Shown here piece after piece: positions 33,447 to 42,259 of a DNA stretch of 46,742 nucleotides. Each line of letters starts with the position of its first letter. Position 1 is the first letter of the stretch. The DNA comes from Pseudomonadaceae bacterium (lineage in GTDB: Bacteria > Pseudomonadota > Gammaproteobacteria > Pseudomonadales > Pseudomonadaceae): assembly GCA_019745275.1 (NCBI GenBank), contig JAIETJ010000092.1, positions 1 through 46,742 on the forward strand. The letters are read 5' to 3'. Under the pieces are notes generated by a model. The model did not search any database and was not told where the DNA came from. It saw only the letters and a program-made list of their open reading frames with translations. The position numbers were made by a program, and so were the translations under genes.

Positions 33447-34175
33447 ATGATGAACAAAGACAGCCACACCCAGCATATTTCTGCCCAGTTCAACGCCGAG
33501 CTGGAAGAGGTTCGCAGCCACTTGCTGGCCATGGGCGGTTTGGTGGAAAAACAAGTTAACGATGCCGTTACCGCTTTGGTTGAGGCCGACTCAGGTTTGG
33601 CCTTGCAGGTGCGCGAGAGCGACATGCAGATCAACCAGATGGAGCGCAATATCGACGAAGAGTGCGTGCGCATTCTGGCCCGTCGTCAGCCGGCTGCCTC
33701 CGACCTGCGGTTGATTATCAGCATCTCCAAGTCGGTGATCGATCTGGAGCGCATTGGTGATGAGGCGACCAAGATCGCCAAGCGCGCCATTCTGCTCTGT
33801 GAAGAAGGCGAGGCCCCGCGCGGCTACGTCGAAGTACGGCACATTGGCGACCAAGTGCGCAAAATGGTTCAGGAGGCGCTGGATGCCTTCGCCCGTTTTG
33901 ATGCCGACTTGGCGCTGTCGGTGGCCCAGTACGACAAAATTATCGACCGCGAATACAAGAGCGCACTGCGTGAGTTGGTCACCTACATGATGGAAGATCC
34001 GCGCTCAATCTCGCGGGTGCTCAACGTCATTTGGGCGCTGCGTTCGCTGGAGCGGATCGGCGACCACGCCCGTAACATTGCCGAGCTGGTGATCTATCTG
34101 GTGCGCGGCACCGACGTGCGGCACATGGGCCTCAAGCGCATGCAAGAAGAAGTGCAGGGCAAGCCACGCGAATAA
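33447..34175 (+). CDS. phoU: Phosphate signalling regulator PhoU
   Basis: A 242-residue, all-helical protein of two PhoU three-helix repeats. Each has the metal-binding E/D-x-x-x-D pattern (ISISKSVIDLERIGDEATKIAKRA and VIWALRSLERIGDHARNIAELV). PhoU links PstB to PhoR and switches the Pho response off when phosphate is ample; loss usually derepresses the regulon. GGAG precedes the start. Last gene of the pst unit before the response regulator at 34269. Confidence 0.97.
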   Translation: MMNKDSHTQHISAQFNAELEEVRSHLLAMGGLVEKQVNDAVTALVEADSGLALQVRESDMQINQMERNIDEECVRILARRQPAASDLRLIISISKSVIDLERIGDEATKIAKRAILLCEEGEAPRGYVEVRHIGDQVRKMVQEALDAFARFDADLALSVAQYDKIIDREYKSALRELVTYMMEDPRSISRVLNVIWALRSLERIGDHARNIAELVIYLVRGTDVRHMGLKRMQEEVQGKPRE

Positions 34176-34189
34176 GCGCTGGTTTTTAA

Positions 34190-34216
34190 GCCAATCGAAA
34201 CGTGTTTTCGGTTGGC
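34190..34216 (+). terminator. Hairpin after phoU
   Basis: GCCAATCGAAA pairs with TTTCGGTTGGC (one G-T pair), 14 bases after the phoU stop. A T-run lies before rather than after it, so it may be a processing stem or a weak terminator ahead of the response regulator gene. Confidence 0.45.
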
Positions 34217-34268
34217 GTAACCCCCCGATCCGCGACTATGCTTAAAGCCATTCTAGCGGGAGTGGTTG

Positions 34269-35225
34269 ATGAGCAAGATCAGTGTACTGGTGGTGGATGA
34301 CGCGCCCTTTATCCGTGACTTGATGAAGAAGAGCCTGCGTAACCACTTCCCCGGCATTCATATCGAAGAAGCGGTGAATGGTCGTAAAGCCCAGCAAATG
34401 CTCGGCAAGCAGACCTTCGACCTGATCCTCTGCGACTGGGAAATGCCCGAGCTGTCGGGGCTGGAGCTGCTTAGTTGGTGCCGCGAGCAAGACAACCTGA
34501 AGACCACGCCCTTTGTCATGGTCACCAGCCGTGGCGACAAAGAGAACGTGGTGCAGGCCATTCAGGCTGGGGTTTCCGACTTCGTCGGCAAGCCGTTTTC
34601 CAGTGAGCAGCTAATCGGCAAGGTCACCAAGGCCCTCAGCCGCAGCGGCAAACTCAGTCAAAGCATGGCCGCGCCGGCCAAAGCCACGGCCACCAACCCG
34701 TTTGCCAATGATTCCTTGTCGGCCCTCACCGGAGGCAGCAAGAGCGCTGCCCCGGCGGCAGCTAATCCATTTGCCAATAACTCCTTGTCAGCCCTGACCG
34801 GCGGCAATCCGCCAGCGGCTAGCCCGGCCCCGGCACGCCCAGCGGCAGCACCAAGCGCCGCTGCCAAGCCTGCCGCCGCTGCGCCCAGTGGCCGCGGGCA
34901 AGGTCAACTGCGTTTGCCGGGCGGCATGCTCAGTTGCGTGATTAAAGGCTTGAGTCTTAAAGATGCGGTGCTGGTGGTTAAACGCGGTGAGCTGCTGCCG
35001 CAAATTCTGGAAAGTGCCGTGCTCGACTTGGAGCAAGGCGACGGTGGCGAAGTGGCGCGCCTGAATGGCTATCTGCATGCGATTGCCGCGTTCGAGCAAA
35101 CGCCAGACAGCGAATGGTTGCAAGTGACCTTTCGCTTTGTCGACCGCGACCCGCAGAAGCTCGACTACTTATCGCGGCTGATCGCCCGTGGCACCGCGCA
35201 AAAGCACTTCGTACCGAGCGCTTAA
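34269..35225 (+). CDS. Response regulator with REC domain and novel C-terminal domain
   Basis: A 318-residue protein. Residues 1-125 are a CheY-like receiver: acidic pair D10-D11, phospho-acceptor D56 in LILCDWEMPE, switch T/S in VMVTSRGD and the lysine of VGKPF. A flexible linker (about 130-215) holds two copies of the 14-residue unit NPFAN-SLSALTGG (143-156 and 166-179), then Ala/Pro-rich sequence. The C-terminal 100 residues (LRLPGGMLSCVIKGLSLKDAVLV to VTFRFVDRDPQKLDYLSRLI) look like a small beta domain reminiscent of PilZ, but I cannot confirm it, and no DNA-binding domain is seen. Start at ATG 34269 after GGGAG. Located directly after phoU, an arrangement kept in P. aeruginosa as I recall; its link to phosphate is unknown. 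Confidence 0.88.
   Translation: MSKISVLVVDDAPFIRDLMKKSLRNHFPGIHIEEAVNGRKAQQMLGKQTFDLILCDWEMPELSGLELLSWCREQDNLKTTPFVMVTSRGDKENVVQAIQAGVSDFVGKPFSSEQLIGKVTKALSRSGKLSQSMAAPAKATATNPFANDSLSALTGGSKSAAPAAANPFANNSLSALTGGNPPAASPAPARPAAAPSAAAKPAAAAPSGRGQGQLRLPGGMLSCVIKGLSLKDAVLVVKRGELLPQILESAVLDLEQGDGGEVARLNGYLHAIAAFEQTPDSEWLQVTFRFVDRDPQKLDYLSRLIARGTAQKHFVPSA
34695..34805 (+). repeat. Two 42-base coding repeats in the response regulator linker
   Basis: Bases 34695-34736 and 34764-34805 encode NPFANDSLSALTGG and NPFANNSLSALTGG. Most nucleotide differences are silent, pointing to selection on the peptide, perhaps as a binding motif. Confidence 0.8.
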
Positions 35226-35287
35226 CCCAGGCCAAGCGCGATACCAACTGTTGGTGTGCGCGCATTCCTTGATCGGCATTAGTTCAC

Positions 35288-35326
35288 AGCCCCGCCGCCA
35301 CTACCTCGCGCCGCCTCAGCGGGGCT
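35288..35326 (+). terminator. Hairpin between response regulator and M23 peptidase
   Basis: AGCCCCGC (35288-35295) pairs with GCGGGGCT (35319-35326), 8 bp with a long loop. It is followed by GCTAGTCTTG, with little U-run. Possible terminator of the response regulator transcript. Confidence 0.5.
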
Positions 35327-35371
35327 GCTAGTCTTGCCACCCTGAAACTCTAATTATTACAGTGTGCAGTT

Positions 35372-36268
35372 ATGTTTGGGCGGGTACTTCTTCTAGCTGG
35401 GCTGTTGGCCGCCACCGCGCCGGTGTCGGCCCTGACCATTTACAAATACACCGATGCTAACGGTGTGGTGACCTACACCGACAAAGCCGCGCCCGGTGCG
35501 CAGGTGTTCGTGTTTCGTGACCGCATGGTTGAGCACATCGACCGCGAGGTAAAACTCGAAACGCAAAAGCACGCGGCCGGCGAAACCTTGTTGGTAAATA
35601 ACGACTTGTACGCGCCGGTTGAGGTTGAGTTGCGTTTAGACCGACTGGAGAACGCCGGTGGCGTACCGGATAAGCCGATTCGCTGGGTGTTGCCGCCGCG
35701 CAGCAAAATCCGTTTGGTGACCCTTGCGCCGGTAGATGCCAAAAAACCCATGCACTACCAAGCTAAGTTACGCACCGCTTTGGGTGACCCGCGCTTACAG
35801 CCGGCGCTGTACGACTATCCGCTGCCGTGGCGTGGCGGGCCGTTTAAGTTAACTCAGGGCGCCAATGGCCGTTACAGCCACTTCACCCCCAAGGGCCGTT
35901 ACGCCATGGATATTGCCATGCCAGAAGGCACGCCAATTCTTTCGGCGCGCTCCGGCATGGTGGTGAGCATTGAGAACAACCAAAGCGGGCGCGGTAACAA
36001 TCCCTCCGGCAACTTCGTACGCATCCTGCACGACGACGGCACCATGGGCGTGTACCTGCACCTGATGCGCGGCTCGGTAGTCGCCCCAGTGGGGCAGCGA
36101 GTTGAGGTTGGCAGTGTGATTGCCCGCTCCGGCAATACCGGCAACAGCACCGGCGCGCACCTGCATTTCGTGGTGCAGCGCAACGTCGGCTTAGCGCTGC
36201 AGTCGATCCCCTACGAGTTCAATCAGCCGGTCGGCAGCCTGCCGAACTTCGCGCGGATCGGTAAGTAG
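35372..36268 (+). CDS. Exported M23 (LytM) peptidase with DUF4124 domain
   Basis: A 298-residue periplasmic protein with a signal peptide to about residue 20 (LLLAGLLAATAPVSA). A DUF4124 module (about 22-60, IYKYTDANGVVTYTDKAAPG) comes first, then a linker, then the M23/LytM fold at about 165-270: HFTPKGRYAMDIAMPEGTPI carries the zinc H...D pair, MGVYLHLMRGSV and GAHLHFVVQRN complete the HxH site. All metal residues are present, so it should cut peptidoglycan cross-links rather than be a pseudo-enzyme of EnvC/NlpD type. No convincing ribosome-binding site precedes the ATG at 35372. Convergent with the CNNM transporter gene. Confidence 0.92.
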   Translation: MFGRVLLLAGLLAATAPVSALTIYKYTDANGVVTYTDKAAPGAQVFVFRDRMVEHIDREVKLETQKHAAGETLLVNNDLYAPVEVELRLDRLENAGGVPDKPIRWVLPPRSKIRLVTLAPVDAKKPMHYQAKLRTALGDPRLQPALYDYPLPWRGGPFKLTQGANGRYSHFTPKGRYAMDIAMPEGTPILSARSGMVVSIENNQSGRGNNPSGNFVRILHDDGTMGVYLHLMRGSVVAPVGQRVEVGSVIARSGNTGNSTGAHLHFVVQRNVGLALQSIPYEFNQPVGSLPNFARIGK

Positions 36269-36327
36269 GGCGAATTAGCCGCGCAGCGGCGTAATCCGCC
36301 ATCGGCAAGCGCGGCACTATGACGGAT

Positions 36328-36412
36328 GGCCGACTGTTCGCCGTGCTCAGCGTCGGATTGTTCGCTGCGCTCCTGAATCCGACCTACGTCCGACCTACGC
36401 CCTACGTCCGCT
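36328..36412. repeat. REP-like intergenic repeat, copy 5
   Basis: Two units in tandem (GGCCGACTGTTCGCCGTGCT, then CGTCGGATTGTTCGCTGCGC), followed by three CCTACGTCCG-type flanks. Related to the core at 1699. It fills the convergent gap between the M23 and CNNM genes. Confidence 0.75.
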
Positions 36413-36446
36413 GTACATCTAGCCATCCGGGCCCGGATGTTGCGCC

Positions 36447-37787
36447 TCAATCCAGCATCAGCACCTTGGCTAGGACGATTTTCGGGCCTTTCATCTTTTT
36501 GATGACGATGCGCAGGCCTTCGACTTCCAGCACTTCTTCTTCGTTGGGCATGCGCTTGAGGCTTTCGTAGATCAGCCCAGCGAGGGTTTCCGCTTCGAGG
36601 TGGTCGAGATCGATGCCGAGTAGACGTTCGATCTTGAACAGCGGGGTGTCACCGCGCACCAGCAGCTTGCCCGGTTGATAGGCGAGGATGCCGCGTTCGG
36701 TCTTGCGGTGTTCGTCCTGAATATCGCCGACCAAAGCTTCCAGCACGTCTTCCATGGTCAAGTAGCCGATCACCTTGCCGTCGGCTTCTTCGACCAAGGC
36801 GAAGTGCGAGCCGCCGATGCGGAACTGCTCCAGCAGACTGGACAACGGCATATGCCGGCCGACGCGCTCGATCGGGTGCATCAACTCGGACAGTTTCAGC
36901 GCCGAGGGCAGCATCTCCAGCAGCGACAAGTGCAGCAGTAGGTCCTTGATATGCAGCACGCCGACGTACTCGCCCGTGGTTTCGTCGTAGATCGGATAGC
37001 GGCTGTACTTGTGCCGGCGGAACACGCTGAACACCTCATCCAGAGCGGCCGTCAGCGACAGGGACACCAGGTCCTCGCGGGAGTTGGCCCAGTCCACCAC
37101 CTCCAGCTCACCCATCTCCACCGCTGAGGCCAGCACGCGCATATCCTGGTCACTGGGGTCGCTGGCGCGGCTGGAGTGGAGGATCAGTTTGAGTTCGTCG
37201 CGGCTGTAGTGGTGTTCATGGTGCGGCCCCGGTTCGCCTTGGCCCGCCACGCGTAAAATAGCGTTGGCGCTGGCGTTGAGCAGGTAAATTGCCGGGTACA
37301 TGGCCCAGTAAAATAGATACAAGGGCACCGCCGTCCACAGTGACAGCAACTCCGGTTTGCGGATCGCCCAGGATTTGGGTGCTAGCTCGCCCACCACGAT
37401 ATGCAGGTAAGAAATAATAAAAAACGCACTGAAAAAAGCGATGCCATGCACCAGTTGTGGCGAGGTGACTCCGGCATATTCCAGCAGCGGTGTGAGTAAG
37501 TGCGCAAAGGCCGGCTCGCCGACCCAGCCTAGGCCTAGGGAGGCGAGGGTGATGCCCAGCTGACAGGCCGATAAGTAGGAGTCCAGTTGGTTGTGCACGG
37601 TGCGCAGAATGTGTCCGCGCCAGCCATTTTGTTGGGCGATGGCCTCCACTTTGGTGGCGCGCAACTTGACCATGGCGAACTCGGCGGCAACGAAAAAGCC
37701 GTTCAGTAGCACCAGCAGCAAAGCGAAAAAGATCAGACCAAAGTCAGCGAAGTAGGCAAAAACGGTGGGGCTAGGGGAAGGGTCCAT
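36447..37787 (-). CDS. CNNM/CorC-type membrane protein (hemolysin family; DUF21, CBS pair, CorC_HlyC)
   Basis: A 446-residue inner-membrane protein. Residues about 10-205 are a DUF21/CNNM domain (FGLIFFALLLVLLNGFFVAAEFAMVKLR, HIVVGELAPKSWAIRKPE). A CBS pair follows (about 220-345, SRYPIYDETTGEYVGVLHIKDLL and SHFALVEEADGKVIGYLTMEDVLEALVG), then a C-terminal CorC_HlyC domain (about 360-440, ETLAGLIYESLKRMPNEEE). Relatives transport or regulate Mg2+/Co2+; haemolysin is an old label. The frame opens at 37898, but the ATG at 37787 (MDPSPSP) gives the usual length. Its place between the M23 gene and phoR is, as I recall, the P. aeruginosa order. Confidence 0.92.
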   Translation of the reverse strand: MDPSPSPTVFAYFADFGLIFFALLLVLLNGFFVAAEFAMVKLRATKVEAIAQQNGWRGHILRTVHNQLDSYLSACQLGITLASLGLGWVGEPAFAHLLTPLLEYAGVTSPQLVHGIAFFSAFFIISYLHIVVGELAPKSWAIRKPELLSLWTAVPLYLFYWAMYPAIYLLNASANAILRVAGQGEPGPHHEHHYSRDELKLILHSSRASDPSDQDMRVLASAVEMGELEVVDWANSREDLVSLSLTAALDEVFSVFRRHKYSRYPIYDETTGEYVGVLHIKDLLLHLSLLEMLPSALKLSELMHPIERVGRHMPLSSLLEQFRIGGSHFALVEEADGKVIGYLTMEDVLEALVGDIQDEHRKTERGILAYQPGKLLVRGDTPLFKIERLLGIDLDHLEAETLAGLIYESLKRMPNEEEVLEVEGLRIVIKKMKGPKIVLAKVLMLD

Positions 37788-38019
37788 GGCGGAGTTTAGA
37801 GTTTTCCAAGTGAGGGAGGTGGCGCCGCGAGGCTTGCGGGTAAGTTTATAGCCTAGCGGTTGAGGGGTAAATTGCCCAGCGCCAGCGCGCCTTGCCACGA
37901 CTGGCGGGGCGTCTTAGAGCCGACGCGGGGCAAGGCTCAGCAGTACTGCGCAATGAGCTGGGCCACTAATGGGCAGCGTGGTTAGCGGCTGTGCTCGCTT
38001 ACCAGCGCCGGGTAAGGCG

Positions 38020-39321
38020 CTAGTCTTCGAGCAACTGTGGGCGGGCGAAGTGGCAAGTAAAGGTGCTGCCCTTGCCAAGGCTGCTGCTGATCTCTAAGCG
38101 GGCGTGGTGACGCATCAGCACATGTTTGACGATCGCCAGACCCAGCCCAGTGCCGCCGGTGCTGGCGTTGCGGCTGGAGTCGACCCGGTAAAAACGCTCG
38201 GTCAGGCGCGGCAAGTGTTTGGCTTCAATGCCCAGGCCGTTGTCTTGCACGCTCAGGTGCGCGCCCTGGGCATCGCGCCACCCGCGGATTTGAATGTGAC
38301 CTGCATCTGGCGTGTATTTGACCGCGTTAAATACCAGATTAGAAAACGCACTGCGCAATTCGGCTTCGCTGCCCTTGAGTTGCAATTTGGCGTCGATCTG
38401 CAGGCTGATGCTGTGTTGACGTTCGCCGGAGAGTGCCAGCGCATCGGTCTGAATCGATTGCAGCAGTTTATCCACCGCGATCGGTTGATTTTCGGCCGGG
38501 TAGTCGGTGGCTTCCAGCTTGGCCAGCATCAGCAGGTCGTTGAGCAGCGATTGCATGCGCCGGTCTTGTTGCTGCATTTGTTGCAGGGCACGGCGCCAGC
38601 GCGGGTTTACCTCTTCGACGTTGTCGAGCAGGGTTTCTAGATAGCCGGCAATGACCGTTAGCGGCGTGCGCAGTTCGTGGGAGACGTTGGCGATAAAATC
38701 TTTGCGCATTTGTTCGAGCTGGTGCACACGGGTCACGTCACGCACCAACATTAAGTGGTCGTCGTTGCCGTAGCGGGTGATCTGAAAATTCACCCGCAGG
38801 TGATCATTGATCGGCGAGGGCAGTTCCAGCGGTTCGCTGTATTTGCCTTGCTCGAAGTACTCTTTAAAGCGTGGATGACGCACTAGGTTGCCGATCGACT
38901 GGCCGCTGTCTTGTGGGCTTTTCAGGCCCAGCAGGGTTTCTGCAGCGCGATTCCACCATTCGAGATTGCCGTCGCGATCAAGCATGATCACCGCGTCTTG
39001 TAAGGCCGCAGTGGACTCTTGAAAACGATCAATCACCGCCTGTAAGCGGCCACGGGCGCGCTGATCACGGCGTTGCAGGTGGTAAATACTGTCGAAAATT
39101 TCGCCCCACAGGCCATAGCCGTCTGGCGGCGATTCGTCTGCTTGGTGCTGTTTGAGCCAGCGATGCAGGCGCTGCAGTTGGTTGAGGTTCCAGCCCAGGT
39201 ACAGGCTTAAACCGAGCACCAAGCTCCAAGCGTAATAGCCACTGACAAAACCGATCAGCAGACAGACGCTGACCAGCAGTAACAGACGGCGGATAAGGGC
39301 GCCGCGCCAGTTGTAATTCAC
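38020..39321 (-). CDS. phoR: Phosphate regulon sensor histidine kinase PhoR
   Basis: A 433-residue inner-membrane kinase, partner of PhoB. It has two short N-terminal helices (LLLLVSVCLLIGFVSGYYAWSLVLGLSLYLG), a cytoplasmic PAS domain (about 95-195, AVIMLDRDGNLEWWNRAAETLLG), HisKA with phospho-acceptor in SHELRTPLTVIAGY (around residue 214) and HATPase_c with NLVFNAVKYT, DNGLGIEAKHL and GGTGLGLAIVKHV. With no real periplasmic sensor it reads the state of PstSCAB-PhoU. Start is GTG at 39321, overlapping the TGA of a six-codon frame (MDIPKK). It is 129 bases after phoB and in the same unit. Confidence 0.96.
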   Translation of the reverse strand: MNYNWRGALIRRLLLLVSVCLLIGFVSGYYAWSLVLGLSLYLGWNLNQLQRLHRWLKQHQADESPPDGYGLWGEIFDSIYHLQRRDQRARGRLQAVIDRFQESTAALQDAVIMLDRDGNLEWWNRAAETLLGLKSPQDSGQSIGNLVRHPRFKEYFEQGKYSEPLELPSPINDHLRVNFQITRYGNDDHLMLVRDVTRVHQLEQMRKDFIANVSHELRTPLTVIAGYLETLLDNVEEVNPRWRRALQQMQQQDRRMQSLLNDLLMLAKLEATDYPAENQPIAVDKLLQSIQTDALALSGERQHSISLQIDAKLQLKGSEAELRSAFSNLVFNAVKYTPDAGHIQIRGWRDAQGAHLSVQDNGLGIEAKHLPRLTERFYRVDSSRNASTGGTGLGLAIVKHVLMRHHARLEISSSLGKGSTFTCHFARPQLLED

Positions 39322-39450
39322 TTTTTCGGGATGTCCATGTTGCGCGCGTTAGAGCGCGGATTAGACACTGAGTATGACTGTTTGCCAGTGGTCTGCCGAG
39401 CGTGAGGGTAAACCAGCACGCCGGCGCAGGTGACAATCTTGAACGAGGTA

Positions 39451-40140
39451 TTAGCTTTTTGTCGAGAACCGATAGCCGGTGCCGCGCACCGTTTGCACGA
39501 GATTTTCGTAGGCTTCGCCGAGGGCTTTGCGCAGGCGGCGGATGTGCACGTCAACGGTGCGCTCCTCCACATACACGTTGCCGCCCCAGACCTGGTCGAG
39601 CAACTGGCCACGGGTGTAGGCGCGCTCTTGGTGGGTCATAAAGAATTGCAGCAGGCGGTACTCGGTTGGGCCGATTTCGGCCGCTTTACCGTCGATGGTC
39701 ACGCGGTGGCTGATCGGGTCGAGCAGCAGTCCGCCGATTTCGATCGGGGTTTCGTTTTCACTGACCCCGGCGCGGCGCAGCACCGCCTTGAGACGGGCGA
39801 CCAATTCGCGCGGCGAAAACGGCTTGGTGATGTAGTCATCAGCGCCCACTTCCAAGCCCTGAATCTTGTTGTCTTCTTCGCCCTTGGCCGTGAGCATGAT
39901 GATCGGGATGGCGCAGGTCAGTTCTTCGCGCTTTAGGCGGCGGGCCAGTTCGATGCCGGTGGTGCCGGGCAGCATCCAGTCGAGCAAGATTAGGTCGGGC
40001 TTATGATCGACAATAATGGCGTGCGCCTGCTGGGCATTCTCGGCCTCTAGGCAGTTGTAGCCGGCCATCTCCAGCGCCACGGCGATCATCTCGCGGATCG
40101 GCGCTTCGTCATCAACGATCAGAATGTTTTTGCCAACCAT
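39451..40140 (-). CDS. phoB: Phosphate regulon response regulator PhoB
   Basis: A 229-residue OmpR-type activator. The receiver (1-120) has the acidic pocket VDDE, phospho-acceptor in [13 protein letters not shown] and the KPF lysine. The winged-helix effector (about 130-229) carries [27 protein letters not shown] and [13 protein letters not shown]. Phospho-PhoB binds Pho boxes such as those at 27111 and 28326. GAGG precedes the ATG. A Pho-box-like set of half sites lies 43-71 bases upstream, suggesting autoactivation. Confidence 0.97.
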   Translation of the reverse strand: MVGKNILIVDDEAPIREMIAVALEMAGYNCLEAENAQQAHAIIVDHKPDLILLDWMLPGTTGIELARRLKREELTCAIPIIMLTAKGEEDNKIQGLEVGADDYITKPFSPRELVARLKAVLRRAGVSENETPIEIGGLLLDPISHRVTIDGKAAEIGPTEYRLLQFFMTHQERAYTRGQLLDQVWGGNVYVEERTVDVHIRRLRKALGEAYENLVQTVRGTGYRFSTKS

Positions 40141-40182
40141 GGATCAAGCCTCGGGTCGTAGAGCTGTCATGGGCTGCATTAG

Positions 40183-40211
40183 ATAACGAAATTGTTGCAG
40201 TGATGTTACAT
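40183..40211 (-). promoter_or_regulatory. Candidate Pho box upstream of phoB
   Basis: On the minus strand ATGTAAC, CTGCAAC and TCGTTAT are 11 bases apart (40211-40205, 40200-40194, 40189-40183). The first two match the CTGTCAT half site at four of seven bases, so spacing is better than sequence. Autoregulation of phoB is known in other species. Confidence 0.4.
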
Positions 40212-40220
40212 GCTGCAACA
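40193..40220 (-). terminator. Hairpin after ubiA
   Basis: TGTTGCAG (40193-40200) and CTGCAACA (40213-40220) are perfect 8-bp arms, starting 12 bases after the ubiA stop. On the minus strand AATTTCGTT follows. It overlaps the candidate phoB Pho box, so it could end ubiA transcription and bound phoB control at once. Confidence 0.5.
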
Positions 40221-40231
40221 CCTGATGGCGC

Positions 40232-41122
40232 TTAACGCAGTGCATAGTCGGCAACGATGCCGAGAAAGATCGCCAGCCCCGCCCAGTGATTGTGCAAAAA
40301 CGCCGCGAAGCAGGCTTGCGGCTCGCGCTCGCGGGTGCTCCACAGTTGCCAAACAAAGCAGCCGGCCGCCACGGTTAAGCCCGTGTAGTAGTAAGCGCCC
40401 AGTTCGAAACGCGCACCGGCCAGCACTAGGCACAGCAGCGCCAAGCCTTGCAGGCAGCCGATGATCAGCCGGTCCGCGTCGCCGAACAGGATGGCGGTGG
40501 ATTTAACCCCAATTTGCAAGTCGTCGTCGCGGTCGACCATTGCATAGTAGGTGTCGTAGGCCACCGTCCAGAGCAGGTTAGCCAAGTACAGCAGCCATAG
40601 CGTGGCCGGCAACTCGCCGGTTTGGGCGCTAAAGGCCATCGGCATGCCCCAGGAAAATGCCGCACCCAAGACCACTTGCGGGTAGTAGGTGTAGCGCTTC
40701 ATCAGGGGGTAACAGGCGGCCAGCGCCACGCCGCCGAACGACAACCAAACGGTATAACTGTTGGTCAGCAACACCAGCGCAAAGCTCAGCGCCAGCAACA
40801 GGCCAAACAACATCAGCGCTGCACGCGGTTGCACCTTGCCGCTGGCCAGCGGGCGGGCCTCGGTGCGTTTAACGTGGCCGTCAAAGTTACGGTCGGCGTA
40901 GTCGTTAATCACGCAGCCGGCACTGCGCATCAACAGCACACCAAGGCAGAAAATCAGCAGATTGGCGGTGCTCGGCACACCCTTGGCGGCGATCCACAGC
41001 GCCCAGAGCGTCGGCCATAGCAGCAGGTAAATGCCAATGGGTTTGTCTAAACGCATCAACTGGATAAAGTCCCAGGCGCGTGGGTGCAGGCGATTAAGGC
41101 TTTTCAGTAGGCGTTGATACAT
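40232..41122 (-). CDS. ubiA: 4-hydroxybenzoate octaprenyltransferase UbiA
   Basis: A 296-residue inner-membrane prenyltransferase that joins a polyprenyl chain to 4-hydroxybenzoate, the second step of ubiquinone synthesis. The two aspartate-rich motifs are seen: [15 protein letters not shown] (about 68-82) and [18 protein letters not shown] (about 190-207), among eight or nine helices starting at [16 protein letters not shown]. The start [19 protein letters not shown] (41122), preceded by GGAG, matches relatives; a TTG four codons upstream is ignored. Follows ubiC by 132 bases on the same strand. Confidence 0.97.
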   Translation of the reverse strand: MYQRLLKSLNRLHPRAWDFIQLMRLDKPIGIYLLLWPTLWALWIAAKGVPSTANLLIFCLGVLLMRSAGCVINDYADRNFDGHVKRTEARPLASGKVQPRAALMLFGLLLALSFALVLLTNSYTVWLSFGGVALAACYPLMKRYTYYPQVVLGAAFSWGMPMAFSAQTGELPATLWLLYLANLLWTVAYDTYYAMVDRDDDLQIGVKSTAILFGDADRLIIGCLQGLALLCLVLAGARFELGAYYYTGLTVAAGCFVWQLWSTREREPQACFAAFLHNHWAGLAIFLGIVADYALR

Positions 41123-41201
41123 GCGCGGCTCCAAGCTGGCTGGGTAAATTATAGGCTTTGTCGCAGTGATGGGTTGCAGGCAGACGCGGTGGTGAACCTA
41201 G

Positions 41202-41228
41202 GGACTCAGGAGCGCAGCGAACAGTCCA
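41202..41228. repeat. REP-like intergenic repeat, copy 6
   Basis: GGACTCAGGAGCGCAGCGAA followed by CAGTCCA, identical to the first 26 bases of the core at 1699. It lies between ubiC and ubiA within their operon. Confidence 0.8.
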
Positions 41229-41254
41229 CTCATGTACGTGGCTCAGTCCACCAA

Positions 41255-41815
41255 TCAGCGAGCGCCGAGTTGCTGCCAAAAGCTGGGCAAAAACACTTCA
41301 ACCACTAACAGCGCCAGCGGGCCACGACTAAACCGCGAGCGGCGCGCCCATAAGTGCTCGCTGCGCACCTCGACGGGCAACCAACTGCTTGGGTAGTGAC
41401 AGGCCTCTAGCGGCCCGCGCGTAAAGGCTTGATCGCTAAACAGCAGTTCGCCCAGCGAGCGCGTACCTAAGTGGGCGAGGTCCAGCCCTGAGCCGCTTAG
41501 CGCTGCGCGGGTGGCCACACTGCGGGCAAATACCCAAGGTTGCTGGTGGCCGCGTAAATACACCTCGCGTACCCAACCTTGGCTGCCGTCGGCCACGCCC
41601 AGTGCCAAGCACTCGTCCGCGCGCAAGGTTTGCCAGCCTTCGAGCAGCGGCAACACACTAAATTGCTGCTCGGCCAGCGCGGTCAGCTTGCGGGTTAGCG
41701 AGTCTTGGTCGGCTAACCACGCCTGTTGTGTCGTGTTGGGCAGCACGGCGAGTTGGCTGGCGGGGCACCAAGGCAGCACCGGGCTGAGCGCTGCAGGGGG
41801 CATGGCAGTTGGCAT
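41255..41815 (-). CDS. ubiC: Chorismate pyruvate-lyase UbiC
   Basis: A 186-residue cytoplasmic enzyme that splits chorismate into 4-hydroxybenzoate and pyruvate, the entry to ubiquinone synthesis. Family features are [15 protein letters not shown] near the N-terminus, [18 protein letters not shown] (product-binding Arg) in the middle, [11 protein letters not shown], and the C-terminal [25 protein letters not shown]. The frame runs on to a TTG at 41971, but the extra 52 residues are unlike UbiC. ATG 41815 is chosen (ATG 41803 is also possible); neither has a good ribosome-binding site. Precedes ubiA; divergent from the rubredoxin gene. Confidence 0.94.
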   Translation of the reverse strand: MPTAMPPAALSPVLPWCPASQLAVLPNTTQQAWLADQDSLTRKLTALAEQQFSVLPLLEGWQTLRADECLALGVADGSQGWVREVYLRGHQQPWVFARSVATRAALSGSGLDLAHLGTRSLGELLFSDQAFTRGPLEACHYPSSWLPVEVRSEHLWARRSRFSRGPLALLVVEVFLPSFWQQLGAR

Positions 41816-41996
41816 GGACGGCGCTAAATTGGCTAAAAGTGCGGCCAGCTTAACATGCTTGGCAGCGCGCCCTGACGCCCCAGCCAAAGGTTGGGCGGAT
41901 CGTTGGTACTTGCTTCTGAGCGTATCAATCAGTACAAAGCGTCCTAGGTCGCGGCAGATCTTGTCCGACAATTTCTATTGGGTTGAGGTTGTAGCA

Positions 41997-42164
41997 ATGA
42001 AGAAGTGGCAATGTGTGGTCTGTGGTTTGGTGTACGACGAGTCGATGGGCTGGCCGGATGACGGCATCGTTGCCGGTACTCGTTGGGAAGACGTGCCGTC
42101 GGATTGGTTGTGCCCAGACTGCGGCGTGGGCAAGTTGGATTTCGAAATGATCGAAATTAACTAA
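41997..42164 (+). CDS. Rubredoxin
   Basis: A 55-residue iron protein that carries one electron at a time, classically from rubredoxin reductase to alkane hydroxylase, and in non-alkane users probably for oxidative-stress chemistry. The two iron-binding knuckles are [12 protein letters not shown] (Cys6, Cys9) and [10 protein letters not shown] (Cys39, Cys42). GAGG precedes the ATG at 41997. The long frame in front of it (from 41511) is antisense to ubiC and is not part of the gene. The rubredoxin reductase follows 95 bases on. P. aeruginosa has, as I recall, two rubredoxin genes here; this window has one. Confidence 0.95.
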   Translation: MKKWQCVVCGLVYDESMGWPDDGIVAGTRWEDVPSDWLCPDCGVGKLDFEMIEIN

Positions 42165-42259
42165 TCAGTATTGAGTAGTACTGCGCGCGGGATTGCATGC
42201 CCGCGGCAGTAAAAGTGGCGGCCAGCGGGCCGCCATATTTTTTTAGGATTGGAGTTTTT

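Noticed and set aside
39318..39338. Six-codon frame MDIPKK overlapping the phoR GTG
   Set aside because: Too short to distinguish from chance and without a ribosome-binding site; mentioned only under phoR.
39430..39936. Long plus-strand frame opposite phoB
   Set aside because: It is the mirror of a strongly conserved gene in high-GC sequence, has no ribosome-binding site and reads as histidine/glycine-rich nonsense.
41816..41971. N-terminal extension of UbiC
   Set aside because: It begins at TTG, covers the shared promoter region with rubredoxin and is unlike UbiC proteins.
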